DNA from: Nitrosophilus kaiyonis
Lineage (GTDB): Bacteria; Campylobacterota; Campylobacteria; Campylobacterales; Nitratiruptoraceae
Direction of reading: 5' to 3'
DNA length: 64,000 nucleotides
NCBI RefSeq assembly: GCF_027943725.1
Contig: NZ_AP025696.1
Span: 1,155,501-1,219,500 of the forward strand
Both the position numbers and the translations under genes were made by a program. The notes under the pieces are model-generated. The model saw only the letters and a list, made by a program, of their open reading frames with translations. It did no database searches and was not told where the DNA came from. Below are positions 55,001 to 63,116 of the stretch, piece after piece; the stretch's first letter is position 1; every line of letters begins with the position of its first letter.

Positions 55001-55136
55001 TCTTCATTCATATGCTCAAGGAGATCCTGTACCAATTCCAACATGGGTTTATTATGCGATATCTTTAGTGTTTTCTATGATAGCTCTTGCTTATTATAAA
55101 AGGAGAAAATTAAATATAGATTTGAGAATGAATTAA
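52002..55136 (+). CDS. ccsBA: Fused ResB-CcsA cytochrome c maturation protein
   Basis: A 1044-aa inner-membrane system II heme exporter and ligase, attaching heme to CxxCH apocytochromes. The N-terminal ResB/CcsB part has membrane helices near 13-32, 52-68 and 78-95, a large periplasmic domain, and a further helix near 430. The C-terminal CcsA part (about 745-1044) has seven or more helices and the heme-handling WWD-type motif WGRYWGWDPKETWAL (about 937-951), with conserved histidines nearby. Fusion of the two proteins is usual in Campylobacterota. The pentaheme cytochrome at 1069 is a likely client. GGGGAA lies six bases before the ATG. Confidence 0.93.
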   Translation: MAKFLKNFFLSIKSAVFFMFIFAIAIGVATFIENDYGTQSAKALVYNARWFEILLVILGINLVYNIFRFRLYRKEKWLTGLFHFAFILILIGAAVTRYFGYEGIMHIREGAIQDKIVSDRAYLQADIVKDGKKYHFEFPLLLSALGKNSFKKVLKFDNDEIEIDLKKYIPNAKTALVKDKNGDTYIELMIAFGNSPQSVTIKKGDFVDLGDFIIAFEKEPNVNKKVIKIEQKGDKLYIKSPFAISTFRMSENLAKNFKENEEIVFEKGKLYGLKNLKIVLKDFKEGVKTKLISAGPKPKERGLQDALVLEIKNKNIKKSVTVFGKKGQLGNPATITLGDTKLFLTYGSKIIKLPFALKLVDFQIEKYPGSNSPSSYASEVILIDKEKDIKMPFRIYMNHVLDYRGYRFFQSSYDMDERGTILSVNHDPGTIITYIGYAMLFFGLIFHLFMPQSRFMKLIRLTKKVQKKRESLVLSILFLFIFFPYSIKASQINYEEALKVVKSFDKKHCEKFGELLVQDRSGRVEPIDTLSREVLAKVTRKEKFLGLNPNQIFLGMTVKPNYWQVIKMIYLHHPQLKKIIGLKKDEKYAAFQDFFDKNGEYKLAKYVQEAVLKKPAQRNQFDKDVIKVDERVNVCYMVYVGDLLRIFPKPNDKNQKWYSPVEAIKSFPPKEAELVRLIIASYFSNIDKALENGDWKKADEALDVIKNYQKYYGASIIPKEKKIKAELLYNRLDIFNRLVPYYMIIGSILLILVLANLINPKIKIGPVIKIGLFFIILGFFAHTFGLALRWYVAGHAPWSDGYESMVYISWAIVLAGFFFSKNSPVALATTALLGGLILFVAHLNWLDPQITNLVPVLKSYWLMIHVSVITASYGFLALSALLAFIVLILYIFMNQKNKESLVLTIKELTYTNEMSLIIGLVLVTIGNFLGGVWANESWGRYWGWDPKETWALVTILIYACVEHLRLIPKLNGLFLYNVMSLLAFSSVIMTYFGVNFYLSGLHSYAQGDPVPIPTWVYYAISLVFSMIALAYYKRRKLNIDLRMN

Positions 55137-55141
55137 AGGGC

Positions 55142-55159
55142 TTAAGGGTTATCCCTTAA
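55142..55159. terminator. Bidirectional terminator between ccsBA and dnaJ
   Basis: A perfect 7-bp stem TTAAGGG/CCCTTAA with a TTAT loop. The loop contains the dnaJ stop codon (minus strand), so one arm lies in the dnaJ coding end. Confidence 0.65.
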
Positions 55160-56270
55160 ACCAGCCTTTGATTTTATTAAAAACATTTTCAAATTTTTTT
55201 TCATGTGGTTTGCTTTCTATCCCAAAGCTCTCTTGAAGTTTTTCTAAGAGCTCTTTTTGCTCACTGTTTAATTTTTTAGGAAACTCTATCTTTATTTGAG
55301 CTATTAAATTTCCAACTCTTCCTGTTCTAACATTTTTTGCACCTTCGCCTCTAAAAACAAACTGCTGCTTATCTTTTGCACCAGCTGGAAGTTTTAGCTC
55401 TTTTTCACCTCGTGGAGTTGGTATTTTTATCGATTCTCCTAAAATTGCCTGAGTAAAAAATACAGGAACTTCTAAATAGATATCATCATTATATCTTACA
55501 AAATGCTCATCCTCTTTTACATAAAAAGTGATATAAAGATCTCCTCTTTCTCCATTTACTCCAATATTTCCTTTTCCAGAAACTCTTATTCTATCTTCGT
55601 TGTCTATACCTTCAGGTATATTTATCGTGATTTTTTCTTTTTTCTTTTCATATCCTAAACCTCTACATTCAGGACATTTCTCTTTTGCTATTTTTCCACT
55701 TCCATTACATTTTGGACAAGTTTGTGAAAATGTCATAAATCCTTGTCTATAATATATCTGTCCTCTGCCTGCACATTCTGGACAGGTTATAAATTCTGCA
55801 TTTTTTGCTCCAGTTCCTTTACATGCATTACAAGGGACTTTATATTCATACTCTATATCTTTTTTTGTTCCAAAAAATGCTTCATTAAATGAAATTTCCA
55901 TCTCAAGTGATAAATCAAGAGGATATTTTTCATCTTTTCTTCTACTTCCAAATCCAAATCCTCCAAAACTTCCTCCAAATACTGATTCAAAGAAATCCAT
56001 AATATCTTCATATGAGCTATGGCTAAAACCTTCAAAGCCTTGATTTTCAAGACCTCTTTTTCCATATCTATCGTATAAAGCTCTTTTCTCTTTATCACTT
56101 AATACTTGATAAGCTTCGTTTATAAGCTTGAATTTCTCTTCTGCCTCTTTATTGTCTGGATTTCTATCTGGATGATATTTAAGTGCAAGTTTTCTATAAG
56201 ATTTTTTAATCTCTTCAAATGTAGCGTCTCTATCAACTTCTAAAATTTCATAATAATCTAAATCAACCAT
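55149..56270 (-). CDS. dnaJ: Chaperone protein DnaJ
   Basis: A 373-aa Hsp40 that delivers clients to DnaK. The J domain (about 1-70) contains the HPDRNPDN motif (about 34-41). A glycine/phenylalanine-rich linker (about 78-112) follows, then four CxxCxGxG zinc repeats ([32 protein letters not shown], about 145-210) and the C-terminal client domains. The ATG at 56270 follows AGAGGTGG; an upstream GTG is part of that ribosome binding site. A -10 lies upstream at 56308-56320. No CIRCE or HrcA operator is seen. Confidence 0.97.
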   Translation of the reverse strand: MVDLDYYEILEVDRDATFEEIKKSYRKLALKYHPDRNPDNKEAEEKFKLINEAYQVLSDKEKRALYDRYGKRGLENQGFEGFSHSSYEDIMDFFESVFGGSFGGFGFGSRRKDEKYPLDLSLEMEISFNEAFFGTKKDIEYEYKVPCNACKGTGAKNAEFITCPECAGRGQIYYRQGFMTFSQTCPKCNGSGKIAKEKCPECRGLGYEKKKEKITINIPEGIDNEDRIRVSGKGNIGVNGERGDLYITFYVKEDEHFVRYNDDIYLEVPVFFTQAILGESIKIPTPRGEKELKLPAGAKDKQQFVFRGEGAKNVRTGRVGNLIAQIKIEFPKKLNSEQKELLEKLQESFGIESKPHEKKFENVFNKIKGWFKG

Positions 56271-56307
56271 CCCCACCTCTTAAGTGAATTTTAAGCTTTT
56301 GCTGGCT

Positions 56308-56320
56308 GATTTTATCAAAA
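56308..56320 (-). promoter_or_regulatory. Candidate dnaJ -10
   Basis: On the minus strand TTTTGATAAAATC, preceded by a further T run, lies about 40 bases upstream of the dnaJ ATG. Confidence 0.45.
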
Positions 56321-56347
56321 AAATTGTAATAAATCAATGATTGGTGG

Positions 56348-56584
56348 ACATTAGTCATTGGTCATTGGGAATTAGGAATTAGTATTAAGTATTAAGAGTT
56401 AAGTAATAAGACTTAAATATTAAGTTTTTAAATTATCACTAAATCTTTTTTACTTAGCTCTTAAATCTTAATTCTTAACTCTCACCTTACTCATCTATGC
56501 TCCTATTCCACTATCCCGCTATGTCCCTTTCCCGCCTCCCCGCTTCATAGCTTCGCTCCTTCGCTGCTTATCACCTCTTATTCC
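56348..56584 (-). repeat. Composite repeat in minus orientation upstream of dnaJ
   Basis: Read on the minus strand toward dnaJ, it holds a purine tract with ATAGCGGGATAGTGGAATAGG, an inverted array (GAGAGTTAAGAATTAAG), then about eleven contiguous heptads. On the plus strand these occupy 56348-56424: ACATTAG, TCATTGG twice, GAATTAG twice, TATTAAG twice, AGTTAAG, TAATAAG, ACTTAAA and TATTAAG. The order of parts is the same as in plus-orientation copies. Confidence 0.9.
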
Positions 56585-56625
56585 CTTAATTATTGTATAA
56601 TTTCATAAAAAATTAAAGGATAGAG

Positions 56626-57195
56626 TTGAAAAAGGGCTTTAAAAAATTTGACGAACTTGTCCAATCTTTAGAATCTCTTCCTACAATTGGAAAAAAGAGT
56701 GCAATAAGACTTGCTTTTTATATGGTTATGGAAAACTCTATGAATGCTTTAAAAATTGCTCATGCAATTGAAGATGCGATTAGAAATATAAAAAAATGTA
56801 GCAGATGTGGCGGTCTTAGCGAAGATGAGTTGTGTTATATCTGTAGTGATGAATTAAGAGATAGTTCAACTTTATGTATAGTTGAAAATGCTAAAGATGT
56901 ATTGGTTATTGAGGAGAGTAATGAATATAATGGCAAATATTTTGTTTTAGATAATCTTGATGAAAGAATTGAAGATTTAAAAAATCTAGTAGAAAAAGAG
57001 AAAATAAAAGAGATTATTTTTGCCTTAACACCATCAGTTGCAAATGATGCAATAATAATTTTTATTGAGGATAAATTAAAAGATTTTAATATAGAGTTTA
57101 CAAAAATAGCCCAAGGTGTGCCAACAGGGGTTAGCCTTGAAAATGTTGATATTCTATCTTTAACAAAGGCGATGAAAGATAGAGTCAAAGTTTAA
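56626..57195 (+). CDS. recR: Recombination protein RecR
   Basis: A 189-aa recombination mediator that works with RecO at single-strand gaps. The helix-hairpin-helix near the N-terminus (SLPTIGKKSAIRLAFYM, about 16-32) is followed by a four-cysteine zinc site (CSRCGGLSEDELCYIC, about 57-72). The Toprim domain begins LCIVENAKDVLVIEES, and the C-terminal GVPTGVSLENVD contains the Walker-like end. The start is TTG with AAAGGA five bases upstream. recO is at 31805. Confidence 0.94.
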   Translation: MKKGFKKFDELVQSLESLPTIGKKSAIRLAFYMVMENSMNALKIAHAIEDAIRNIKKCSRCGGLSEDELCYICSDELRDSSTLCIVENAKDVLVIEESNEYNGKYFVLDNLDERIEDLKNLVEKEKIKEIIFALTPSVANDAIIIFIEDKLKDFNIEFTKIAQGVPTGVSLENVDILSLTKAMKDRVKV

Positions 57196-57236
57196 AAGAA
57201 AAAAATTATTAAATAGTAAAAATTTAATTTATATGG

Positions 57237-57242
57237 TATAAT
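57237..57242 (+). promoter_or_regulatory. Upstream -10 of the DAHP synthase gene
   Basis: TATAAT in TATATGGTATAATCATTTA, 66 bases before the ATG. It may be an alternative promoter to the one at 57274. Confidence 0.45.
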
Positions 57243-57273
57243 CATTTATATTAAATTTTTGCCTATTTTTAGG

Positions 57274-57279
57274 TATAAT
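57274..57279 (+). promoter_or_regulatory. Proximal -10 of the DAHP synthase gene
   Basis: TATAAT in TTTTTAGGTATAATTTCGC, preceded by a T-rich run and 29 bases before the ATG. It is one of the clearest promoters in the window. Confidence 0.55.
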
Positions 57280-57307
57280 TTCGCAATTTTTTATTAAGGA
57301 TATATAA

Positions 57308-58651
57308 ATGAGTTGGAATCCAAAAAGCTGGAGAGATTTTCCAATAAAGCAGCAACCTACATATAAAGATTTAGATAAATTAAAAAAGATAGAAGAGGAG
57401 TTAAGAAATTATCCACCTTTAATTTTTGCAGGAGAGGCAAGAGAGTTAAAAGATAAACTCTCACTTGTTTCAAAAGGAAAAGCGTTTTTACTTCAAGGTG
57501 GAGACTGTGCAGAGAGTTTTGCAAATTTTAATGCTCCTACTATTAGAAATCTTTTTAAAGTGCTTTTACAGATGAATATGGTTTTGATGTATTCATCAGG
57601 TAAGCCAATAGTAAAAATAGGAAGAATTGCAGGTCAATATGCAAAACCAAGAAGCAGTGATTATGAAGAGATAAATGGAGTCAAACTGCCAAGTTATAGA
57701 GGCGATATTATAAATGATATCGATTTTACACCTGAGGCAAGAGAGCCAAAACCAGAAAAGATGCTTGAAGCATATTATAAATCTGCTGCTACTTTGAATC
57801 TTATTAGAGCTTTTGCTAGAGGCGGTTTTGCATCATTAGATAAAGTTCATAAATGGAATTTAGAATATGTAAAAAACAAAGCTCTTGGAGAAAAATTTGA
57901 AGATCTTGCAGATAAAATCACAGAATCTTTAAAGTTTATGGAAGCATGTGGCATTGACATAGCTCATACTCCACAATTAAAACAGACAACTCTTTATACA
58001 TCTCATGAGGCTCTTTTATTAAATTATGAAGAGGCTTTAACAAGAAAAGATAGTTTTACAGATGAATGGTATGATTGTAGCGCTCACTTTTTGTGGATAG
58101 GAGATCGTACAAGAGACATTGATGGAGCACATGTTGAGTTTTTTAGAGGAATAAAAAACCCAATAGGTGTAAAAGTTGGACCATCAATGAAAAAAGATGA
58201 GTTGTTAAAATTGATAGATAAATTAAATCCAAAAAATGAAGATGGAAGATTAACTCTTATTGTAAGAATGGGTGCAGATAAGATTTCAGATATGTTTCCA
58301 CCTCTTTTAAGAGCTGTTAAAGAAGCTGGTAAAAATGTGGTATGGAGCTGTGATCCTATGCATGGAAATACATATAAAACAGAAGGCGGAATAAAAACAA
58401 GAGATTTTGAAAAAATATTAAGTGAAGTTAAACAGTTCTTTCAAATACATAAATCTGAAGGTACTTATGCAGGCGGAATCCATCTTGAAATGACAGGAAG
58501 TGATGTAACAGAATGTACAGGAAGTATTAGTAGCACAATTACAGAAGAGGGGCTTCTTAGCAGATACCATACTCAATGTGACCCAAGACTAAATGCAGAC
58601 CAAGCACTAGAGCTTGCTTTTATGGTTTCTGATATTATGAAAGATATATAA
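57308..58651 (+). CDS. Class II 3-deoxy-D-arabino-heptulosonate-7-phosphate synthase
   Basis: A 447-aa first enzyme of the shikimate pathway, joining phosphoenolpyruvate and erythrose-4-phosphate. It is the plant-like class II form: [14 protein letters not shown] (metal-binding cysteine, about 62-75), [35 protein letters not shown] and [18 protein letters not shown] are all visible. The length is near normal. AAGGA lies eight bases before the ATG. Convergent with aroE, which acts later in the same pathway, and with trpE beyond it. Confidence 0.95.
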   Translation: MSWNPKSWRDFPIKQQPTYKDLDKLKKIEEELRNYPPLIFAGEARELKDKLSLVSKGKAFLLQGGDCAESFANFNAPTIRNLFKVLLQMNMVLMYSSGKPIVKIGRIAGQYAKPRSSDYEEINGVKLPSYRGDIINDIDFTPEAREPKPEKMLEAYYKSAATLNLIRAFARGGFASLDKVHKWNLEYVKNKALGEKFEDLADKITESLKFMEACGIDIAHTPQLKQTTLYTSHEALLLNYEEALTRKDSFTDEWYDCSAHFLWIGDRTRDIDGAHVEFFRGIKNPIGVKVGPSMKKDELLKLIDKLNPKNEDGRLTLIVRMGADKISDMFPPLLRAVKEAGKNVVWSCDPMHGNTYKTEGGIKTRDFEKILSEVKQFFQIHKSEGTYAGGIHLEMTGSDVTECTGSISSTITEEGLLSRYHTQCDPRLNADQALELAFMVSDIMKDI

Positions 58652-58654
58652 AAT

Positions 58655-58681
58655 AAAGCCAGCATTATTTTTGCTGGCTTT
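58655..58681. terminator. Bidirectional terminator between DAHP synthase and aroE
   Basis: A 9-bp perfect stem AAAGCCAGC/GCTGGCTTT with a 9-base T-rich loop. It ends on the first base of the aroE stop (minus strand). Confidence 0.8.
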
Positions 58682-59469
58682 TAAAGCTCTAAACCCTCTT
58701 TCATATATTTTTCAATCTCACTTTTTTCATACTCAAAATCTGTAAAAATCTCAAAAGCTAAAACTCCCTGATATAAAAGCATATCTTTACCATCTTTTAT
58801 TGTCAAATTAAACTCTTTTGCCATTTTTAAAAATGGCGTTTCTTTGCCATATATAACATCGACTGCATATTTCGCATTTTTGAAAATAGACTCTAATATC
58901 TCTTTAGGAGCAGGCAAATTTTCATCATTTAAACCTGCACTTGTTGTATTGATTATTAAATCAAAGCCATCTATTTTAAAATCATCCCAGCTAAAAGATT
59001 TATAGCCTTTATTTATAAAATAGTCTAATCTTTTTTTGCTTCTATTTAAAATAGTAAAATCTATATTTTTTTCATCAAATATTTCACTAATTGCTTTTGC
59101 AGTACCACCAGCACCCAAAATTAGAGCATTTTTAAATTTATAGCTCTTTATGGACTCATAAAATCCAGGAGCATCAGTATTGTATCCAATAAGTTTGTTA
59201 TCTTTTTTTATTATAGTATTTACAGCTTTTATTGAGTTTGCAATGCCAACTGTTTCATCACATATTTCAAAGGCTTTTTCTTTAAAAGGTACTGTAATAT
59301 TTGCACCATCAATATTTAGTTCAAAAAATTTATCTTTTAAAAGATTTTCATCTTTTAAAAGATATCTTGTATAACATCCATCAAAATTCAAACTTTTGAA
59401 TGTGAAATTATGCATTTGAGGTGATTTAGAGTGAGCAACAGGATTTCCAAAAATAATAAAAAATTTCAT
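58681..59469 (-). CDS. aroE: Shikimate dehydrogenase
   Basis: A 262-aa NADPH enzyme reducing 3-dehydroshikimate to shikimate. The substrate site is at the N-terminus (GNPVAHSKSPQMHNFTF, about 8-24) and ITVPFKEKAFEICDE (catalytic lysine near 64). The nucleotide site GAGGTAKAI lies near 117-125, and ILNRSKKR marks NADP preference. YNTDAPGFYES completes the shikimate pocket. Its ATG overlaps the trpE stop (ATGA), so it is translated after trpE in one operon. Confidence 0.95.
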   Translation of the reverse strand: MKFFIIFGNPVAHSKSPQMHNFTFKSLNFDGCYTRYLLKDENLLKDKFFELNIDGANITVPFKEKAFEICDETVGIANSIKAVNTIIKKDNKLIGYNTDAPGFYESIKSYKFKNALILGAGGTAKAISEIFDEKNIDFTILNRSKKRLDYFINKGYKSFSWDDFKIDGFDLIINTTSAGLNDENLPAPKEILESIFKNAKYAVDVIYGKETPFLKMAKEFNLTIKDGKDMLLYQGVLAFEIFTDFEYEKSEIEKYMKEGLEL

Positions 59470-60884
59470 TTTATCTCACTTAAAATGTTTAATGTATTCA
59501 TTAAAGCGCCAAGTTTATTTTTAACTTCCAAATATTCAAGTTCAGGTTTACTATCCGCTACTATTCCAGCTCCGGCTTGAAAAATTATTTCATCATTTTT
59601 TATAAGAGCAGTTCTTATTGTAATTGCACTATCCATATTTCCATCAAAACCAAAATATCCAATGCTTCCACTATAATACCCTCTTTTTAAACCTTCAAAT
59701 TCTGCAATCAACTCCATAGCTCTTATTTTTGGGGCTCCTGTCATTGTACCAGCAGTAAAGGTTGCCATAAAAAGATCAAACATATCATATTTTGGATCCA
59801 GTTCAGCTTCAACATCGCTTACCATATGCATCACATGTGAATATTTTTCTACTCTCATTAAAGAAGTTACTTGAACGGTTCCTTTTTTTGCTACTCTTCC
59901 AACATCATTCCTTCCAAGGTCAACAAGCATTATATGTTCAGCTCTCTCTTTTGGATCATTTAACATTTCAAGTTCAAGCTCTTTATCTCTTTTAATATCA
60001 TTTCCTCTTTTTCTTGTTCCTGCAATTGGTCTTAAAAGTATTCTTCCATCAGTTAATCTAACCATTACCTCAGGGGAACTTCCAGCAATTGCAAAATCTT
60101 TGAATTCCAAAAGATAAAGATATGGAGATGGATTTAGACTCCTTAGAGCTCTATAAAAACTAAATCTATCTACAATAGCTTTTTGTGTTAATCTATTTGA
60201 CATAACTATTTGAAAAACATCGCCACTTCTTATCATTTTTTTTGATTTTTCAACCATTTCAAAAAATTTTTTCTTATCAAAAGCAAACTTTGCTTCGCCT
60301 AGTATTTTTGCAGGCTTTAAAGGCTGATGTTCATAACTGTCTAATAGATCATTTTTTAATTTCTCAAATATGTTTTCTTTAATGCTTTCAATAGAGGAGA
60401 TTATTGTTAATTTTGCATTTTTATGGGAATATGCCAAAATAATTTTTGGCCTAATCATATCAAAATCTGGAATATTTGTTTCATCTTTTAAATTTTTCAT
60501 ATATTTTTTTAAAACAGGCTCAAATTCAGCAACCATATCATAACCAATATATCCAATAAAACCATCTACAAATCCAACATTAAGCTCTTTACATTTTTTT
60601 TTGTAGTATTCTTTGTTTATATTTTTATAATACTTTTTCAAAAATATTAAGGGATTTTCTTCAACCTCTTTTATTTCGCCTTTTTCATTTTTATAATAAC
60701 TTTTTTCATTTTTATGCCATATTCTTTCTCTCTCACCTATAGCAATATAACTATAATTTCCTTCACTTGTATATACAACACTTTCAAATAAGAAAGATAA
60801 TTCATTTGGAAAATATTTTTTTACTTTTTCATAAATTGCAATTGGAGTAAATTCATCTAACATAAAATTTATTGCATAAATCAT
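59466..60884 (-). CDS. trpE: Anthranilate synthase component I (or PabB-like)
   Basis: A 472-aa chorismate-using enzyme. The catalytic half has the family motifs AGTRKRGNDIKRDKELE, DLGRNDVGRVA, FTAGTMTGAPKIRAME and AGAGIVADSKPELEYLE. The N-terminal half carries a domain in which tryptophan binds in true TrpE; I cannot see a clean regulatory motif there, so a PabB role is not excluded. The glutaminase partner (trpG/pabA) is not adjacent. The next gene aroE overlaps it, and the SPOR protein gene precedes it with a one-base overlap. The AGGA ribosome binding site sits seven bases upstream of the ATG. Confidence 0.85.
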   Translation of the reverse strand: MIYAINFMLDEFTPIAIYEKVKKYFPNELSFLFESVVYTSEGNYSYIAIGERERIWHKNEKSYYKNEKGEIKEVEENPLIFLKKYYKNINKEYYKKKCKELNVGFVDGFIGYIGYDMVAEFEPVLKKYMKNLKDETNIPDFDMIRPKIILAYSHKNAKLTIISSIESIKENIFEKLKNDLLDSYEHQPLKPAKILGEAKFAFDKKKFFEMVEKSKKMIRSGDVFQIVMSNRLTQKAIVDRFSFYRALRSLNPSPYLYLLEFKDFAIAGSSPEVMVRLTDGRILLRPIAGTRKRGNDIKRDKELELEMLNDPKERAEHIMLVDLGRNDVGRVAKKGTVQVTSLMRVEKYSHVMHMVSDVEAELDPKYDMFDLFMATFTAGTMTGAPKIRAMELIAEFEGLKRGYYSGSIGYFGFDGNMDSAITIRTALIKNDEIIFQAGAGIVADSKPELEYLEVKNKLGALMNTLNILSEIK

Positions 60885-61600
60885 TATTGAATCCTAGTAA
60901 TAAAAGCATCTTTTTTTATATTTTGTTTAATTTTAAGAAGTGCTTTTTTAGCTTCACTTCTTGATGTAAAAGGCCCTATCAATACTTTTTTAATTTCACT
61001 TGAATCTTTAATAACTGTTTTTATTATATAGTTAAAACCATTTGTTTCTATTCTTTTTAGAAATTTTTTACTTGGAGCAAGTCTATAAAATGCACCAACT
61101 TGTACATAATAATTTCCTTTAGGTACAGCTTGAATTTCTTGTTTTTTTTCTATTTTTTTTGATTCTGGTATTTTGGCTTTTGCTATTTTTTTAACTTCTT
61201 CTTTTTCTTCCACTTTTGGAGCTATATTTTCTTCTTTTTGAGTTTTTTGCGAAGTTTCCTCTTTTGTTATCTCTTTTACTATTTTTTCATACTCTTCTTC
61301 TGGTTCTTTTGATTCCTCTTTTATTATTGGAACCTGCTCAAAATTATCCTCTTGTTTATTTTCTGTTTCAGGAGCAGTTTGTGTTGCAAAAAAGTCTTCA
61401 TTTTCGTTTTTTGGTTCTTGTGAGATAATTTTATATGCAGAAATAACAATAAGAAGTATTAAAATAGCGCTACCTGCTAATAAAATTAACTTTTTTATAT
61501 CAAATTTTTTATCTTTTTTATTTAGAATAATATCTTCTAATTCATTATGTGACTCTTCTTTTTTTTCATTTTTAGGTTCATTGGTATCAAAAATATCCAT
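60884..61600 (-). CDS. SPOR-domain membrane protein
   Basis: A 238-aa single-span protein. A short acidic cytoplasmic part (about 1-36) precedes a membrane helix (about 38-57, LILLAGSAILILLIVISAYK). A Glu/Lys/Pro-rich periplasmic linker of about 100 residues follows, then a C-terminal SPOR domain (about 163-238, GNYYVQVGAFYR.. FTSRSEAKKALLKIK) that binds denuded peptidoglycan at division sites. The ATG at 61600 follows AAAGGA and gives a normal layout; a longer upstream form lacks a ribosome binding site. Placement ahead of trpE-aroE is seen in other members of the phylum, as I recall. Confidence 0.87.
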   Translation of the reverse strand: MDIFDTNEPKNEKKEESHNELEDIILNKKDKKFDIKKLILLAGSAILILLIVISAYKIISQEPKNENEDFFATQTAPETENKQEDNFEQVPIIKEESKEPEEEYEKIVKEITKEETSQKTQKEENIAPKVEEKEEVKKIAKAKIPESKKIEKKQEIQAVPKGNYYVQVGAFYRLAPSKKFLKRIETNGFNYIIKTVIKDSSEIKKVLIGPFTSRSEAKKALLKIKQNIKKDAFITRIQ

Positions 61601-61676
61601 AATTAAATCCTTTAAAACAATTTTCATAAATTATAAATAGATTTTACTAAATTATGGGTTAAATGAGCAAATGAGA

Positions 61677-61831
61677 GAAGTAATATCAATAGATAAGTGG
61701 AATATAGATATAGCGGGATAGGCTGAATGGAGAAGGATGAAGGGAAGAAGCAGTGAAAAGGCCAATTACTAATTCCAAATTACCAATGACCAATGACTAA
61801 TGACCAATAACTAATGTCCAATGTCTAATGT
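61677..61831 (+). repeat. Purine tract plus ten-unit heptad array
   Basis: The purine tract includes AAGTGGAATATAGATATAGCGGGATAGG (ATAGCGGGATAG at 61710-61721). The AAAAGGCCAATTA junction leads into ten contiguous in-phase units at 61762-61831: CCAATTA, CTAATTC, CAAATTA, CCAATGA twice, CTAATGA, CCAATAA, CTAATGT, CCAATGT, CTAATGT. It ends at the glyA terminator, in the gap between the glyA stop and the SPOR gene start. Confidence 0.93.
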
Positions 61832-61836
61832 CAAAA

Positions 61837-61862
61837 AAGGAGAGTAAAGTTTTACTCTCCTT
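61837..61862 (-). terminator. Rho-independent terminator of glyA
   Basis: A 12-bp perfect stem AAGGAGAGTAAA/TTTACTCTCCTT with a minimal loop lies just after the glyA stop. On the minus strand it is followed by six T residues. Confidence 0.85.
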
Positions 61863-61868
61863 AAAATT

Positions 61869-63116
61869 TTAATAAGTTGGCTGTGTATATATAATAAATT
61901 TTCTTGCAAGTTCAGTTAACTCATTTTTAATTTTTTCTTGAAGTGCAGTGTTATTTATATCATCTAAAACATCTGCAATTCTTGTAGCAATGAGTCTAAA
62001 TTCTTCCTCTTTCATTCCTCTGCTAGTAAGGGCAGGGCTTCCTATTCTTATACCACTTGTTACAAAAGGGCTTCTTGTCTCTCCAGGGACTGTATTTTTA
62101 TTTACTGTAATGCCAGCTCTACCAAGAGCCTCGTCTGCATCTTTACCACTAAAATCTTTATCTAAAAAGCTAACAAGAATTAGATGATTGTCTGTTCCAC
62201 CACTAACTATATTATACCCTCTATCCATTAAAACTTCAGCTAAAACAGCAGCATTTTTCTTTACCTGTTTTGCATACTCTTTCCATTCTGGTTTTAAATT
62301 TTCTCCAAATCCAACCGCTTTTGCAGCAATCACATGAACAAGAGGTCCCCCTTGAATTCCTGGAAATATTGCACTATTTATTTTTTTTGCAATTTCTTCA
62401 TCATTTGTCATTATGATTCCGCCTCTTGGACCTCTTAATGTTTTATGTGTTGTTGATGTTACAACATCACAATAAGGAAAAGGACTCGGATGCTCACCTG
62501 CTGCAACAAGGCCTGCTATATGAGCAATATCAGCAAATAAAATTGCTCCAACTTCATCAGCAATCTCTCTAAATTTTTTAAAATTTATCTCTCTTGGATA
62601 AGCACTTGCACCACAAACTACGATTTTTGGCTGAACAATTTTTGCAATATCTCTAACTCTATCATAATCTATCCATCCATCTTCATTTACCCCATAAAAA
62701 AAACTGTGATAAATTTTCCCACTTGCATTAACTTTTGCACCATGAGTTAAATGTCCACCATGGCTAAGGCTCATACCAAGAATTTTGTCATAAGGTTTTA
62801 ATAAAGCCATATAAACTGCTTGATTTGCTTGGCTTCCTGAATGTGGCTGAACATTTACATAGTTACAGCCAAAAAGTTTTTTAGCTCTTTCAATAGCTAA
62901 ATTTTCTATAGCATCTGCATTTTCACATCCACCATAATATCTTTTGCCAGGATATCCTTCAGCATATTTATTTGTAAAGACACTACCCATAGCTTCCATC
63001 ACAGCTGGGCTTGTGAAGTTTTCACTTGCTATCATTTCAAGATGGTCTGTTTGTCTTTTTAACTCATTTTCTATAATCGAATAAACTTCAGGATCAAAAT
63101 CTTTTAATATGCTCAT
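61869..63116 (-). CDS. glyA: Serine hydroxymethyltransferase
   Basis: A 415-aa PLP enzyme converting serine and tetrahydrofolate to glycine and methylene-tetrahydrofolate. Visible signatures are [18 protein letters not shown] (about 27-44), [18 protein letters not shown] and [15 protein letters not shown] with the PLP lysine (about 221-235). GTDNHLILV and the late [11 protein letters not shown] also fit. The length is normal. Its start overlaps the lysS stop as ATGA, so the two genes are translationally coupled, a common pairing in this phylum. Confidence 0.97.
   Translation of the reverse strand: MSILKDFDPEVYSIIENELKRQTDHLEMIASENFTSPAVMEAMGSVFTNKYAEGYPGKRYYGGCENADAIENLAIERAKKLFGCNYVNVQPHSGSQANQAVYMALLKPYDKILGMSLSHGGHLTHGAKVNASGKIYHSFFYGVNEDGWIDYDRVRDIAKIVQPKIVVCGASAYPREINFKKFREIADEVGAILFADIAHIAGLVAAGEHPSPFPYCDVVTSTTHKTLRGPRGGIIMTNDEEIAKKINSAIFPGIQGGPLVHVIAAKAVGFGENLKPEWKEYAKQVKKNAAVLAEVLMDRGYNIVSGGTDNHLILVSFLDKDFSGKDADEALGRAGITVNKNTVPGETRSPFVTSGIRIGSPALTSRGMKEEEFRLIATRIADVLDDINNTALQEKIKNELTELARKFIIYTQPTY

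Larger units (their letters stand above)
56277..56625. other. Divergent intergenic region between dnaJ and recR
   Basis: This 349-base gap contains the dnaJ promoter, a continuous heptad array, a second array in the opposite sense, and a purine-rich tract on the minus strand with ATAGCGGGATAG (56511-56522). The recR ribosome binding site follows. No coding gene is seen. Confidence 0.8.

Noticed and set aside
56277-56330. CIRCE operator upstream of dnaJ
   Set aside because: No TTAGCACTC/GAGTGCTAA inverted repeat is present.
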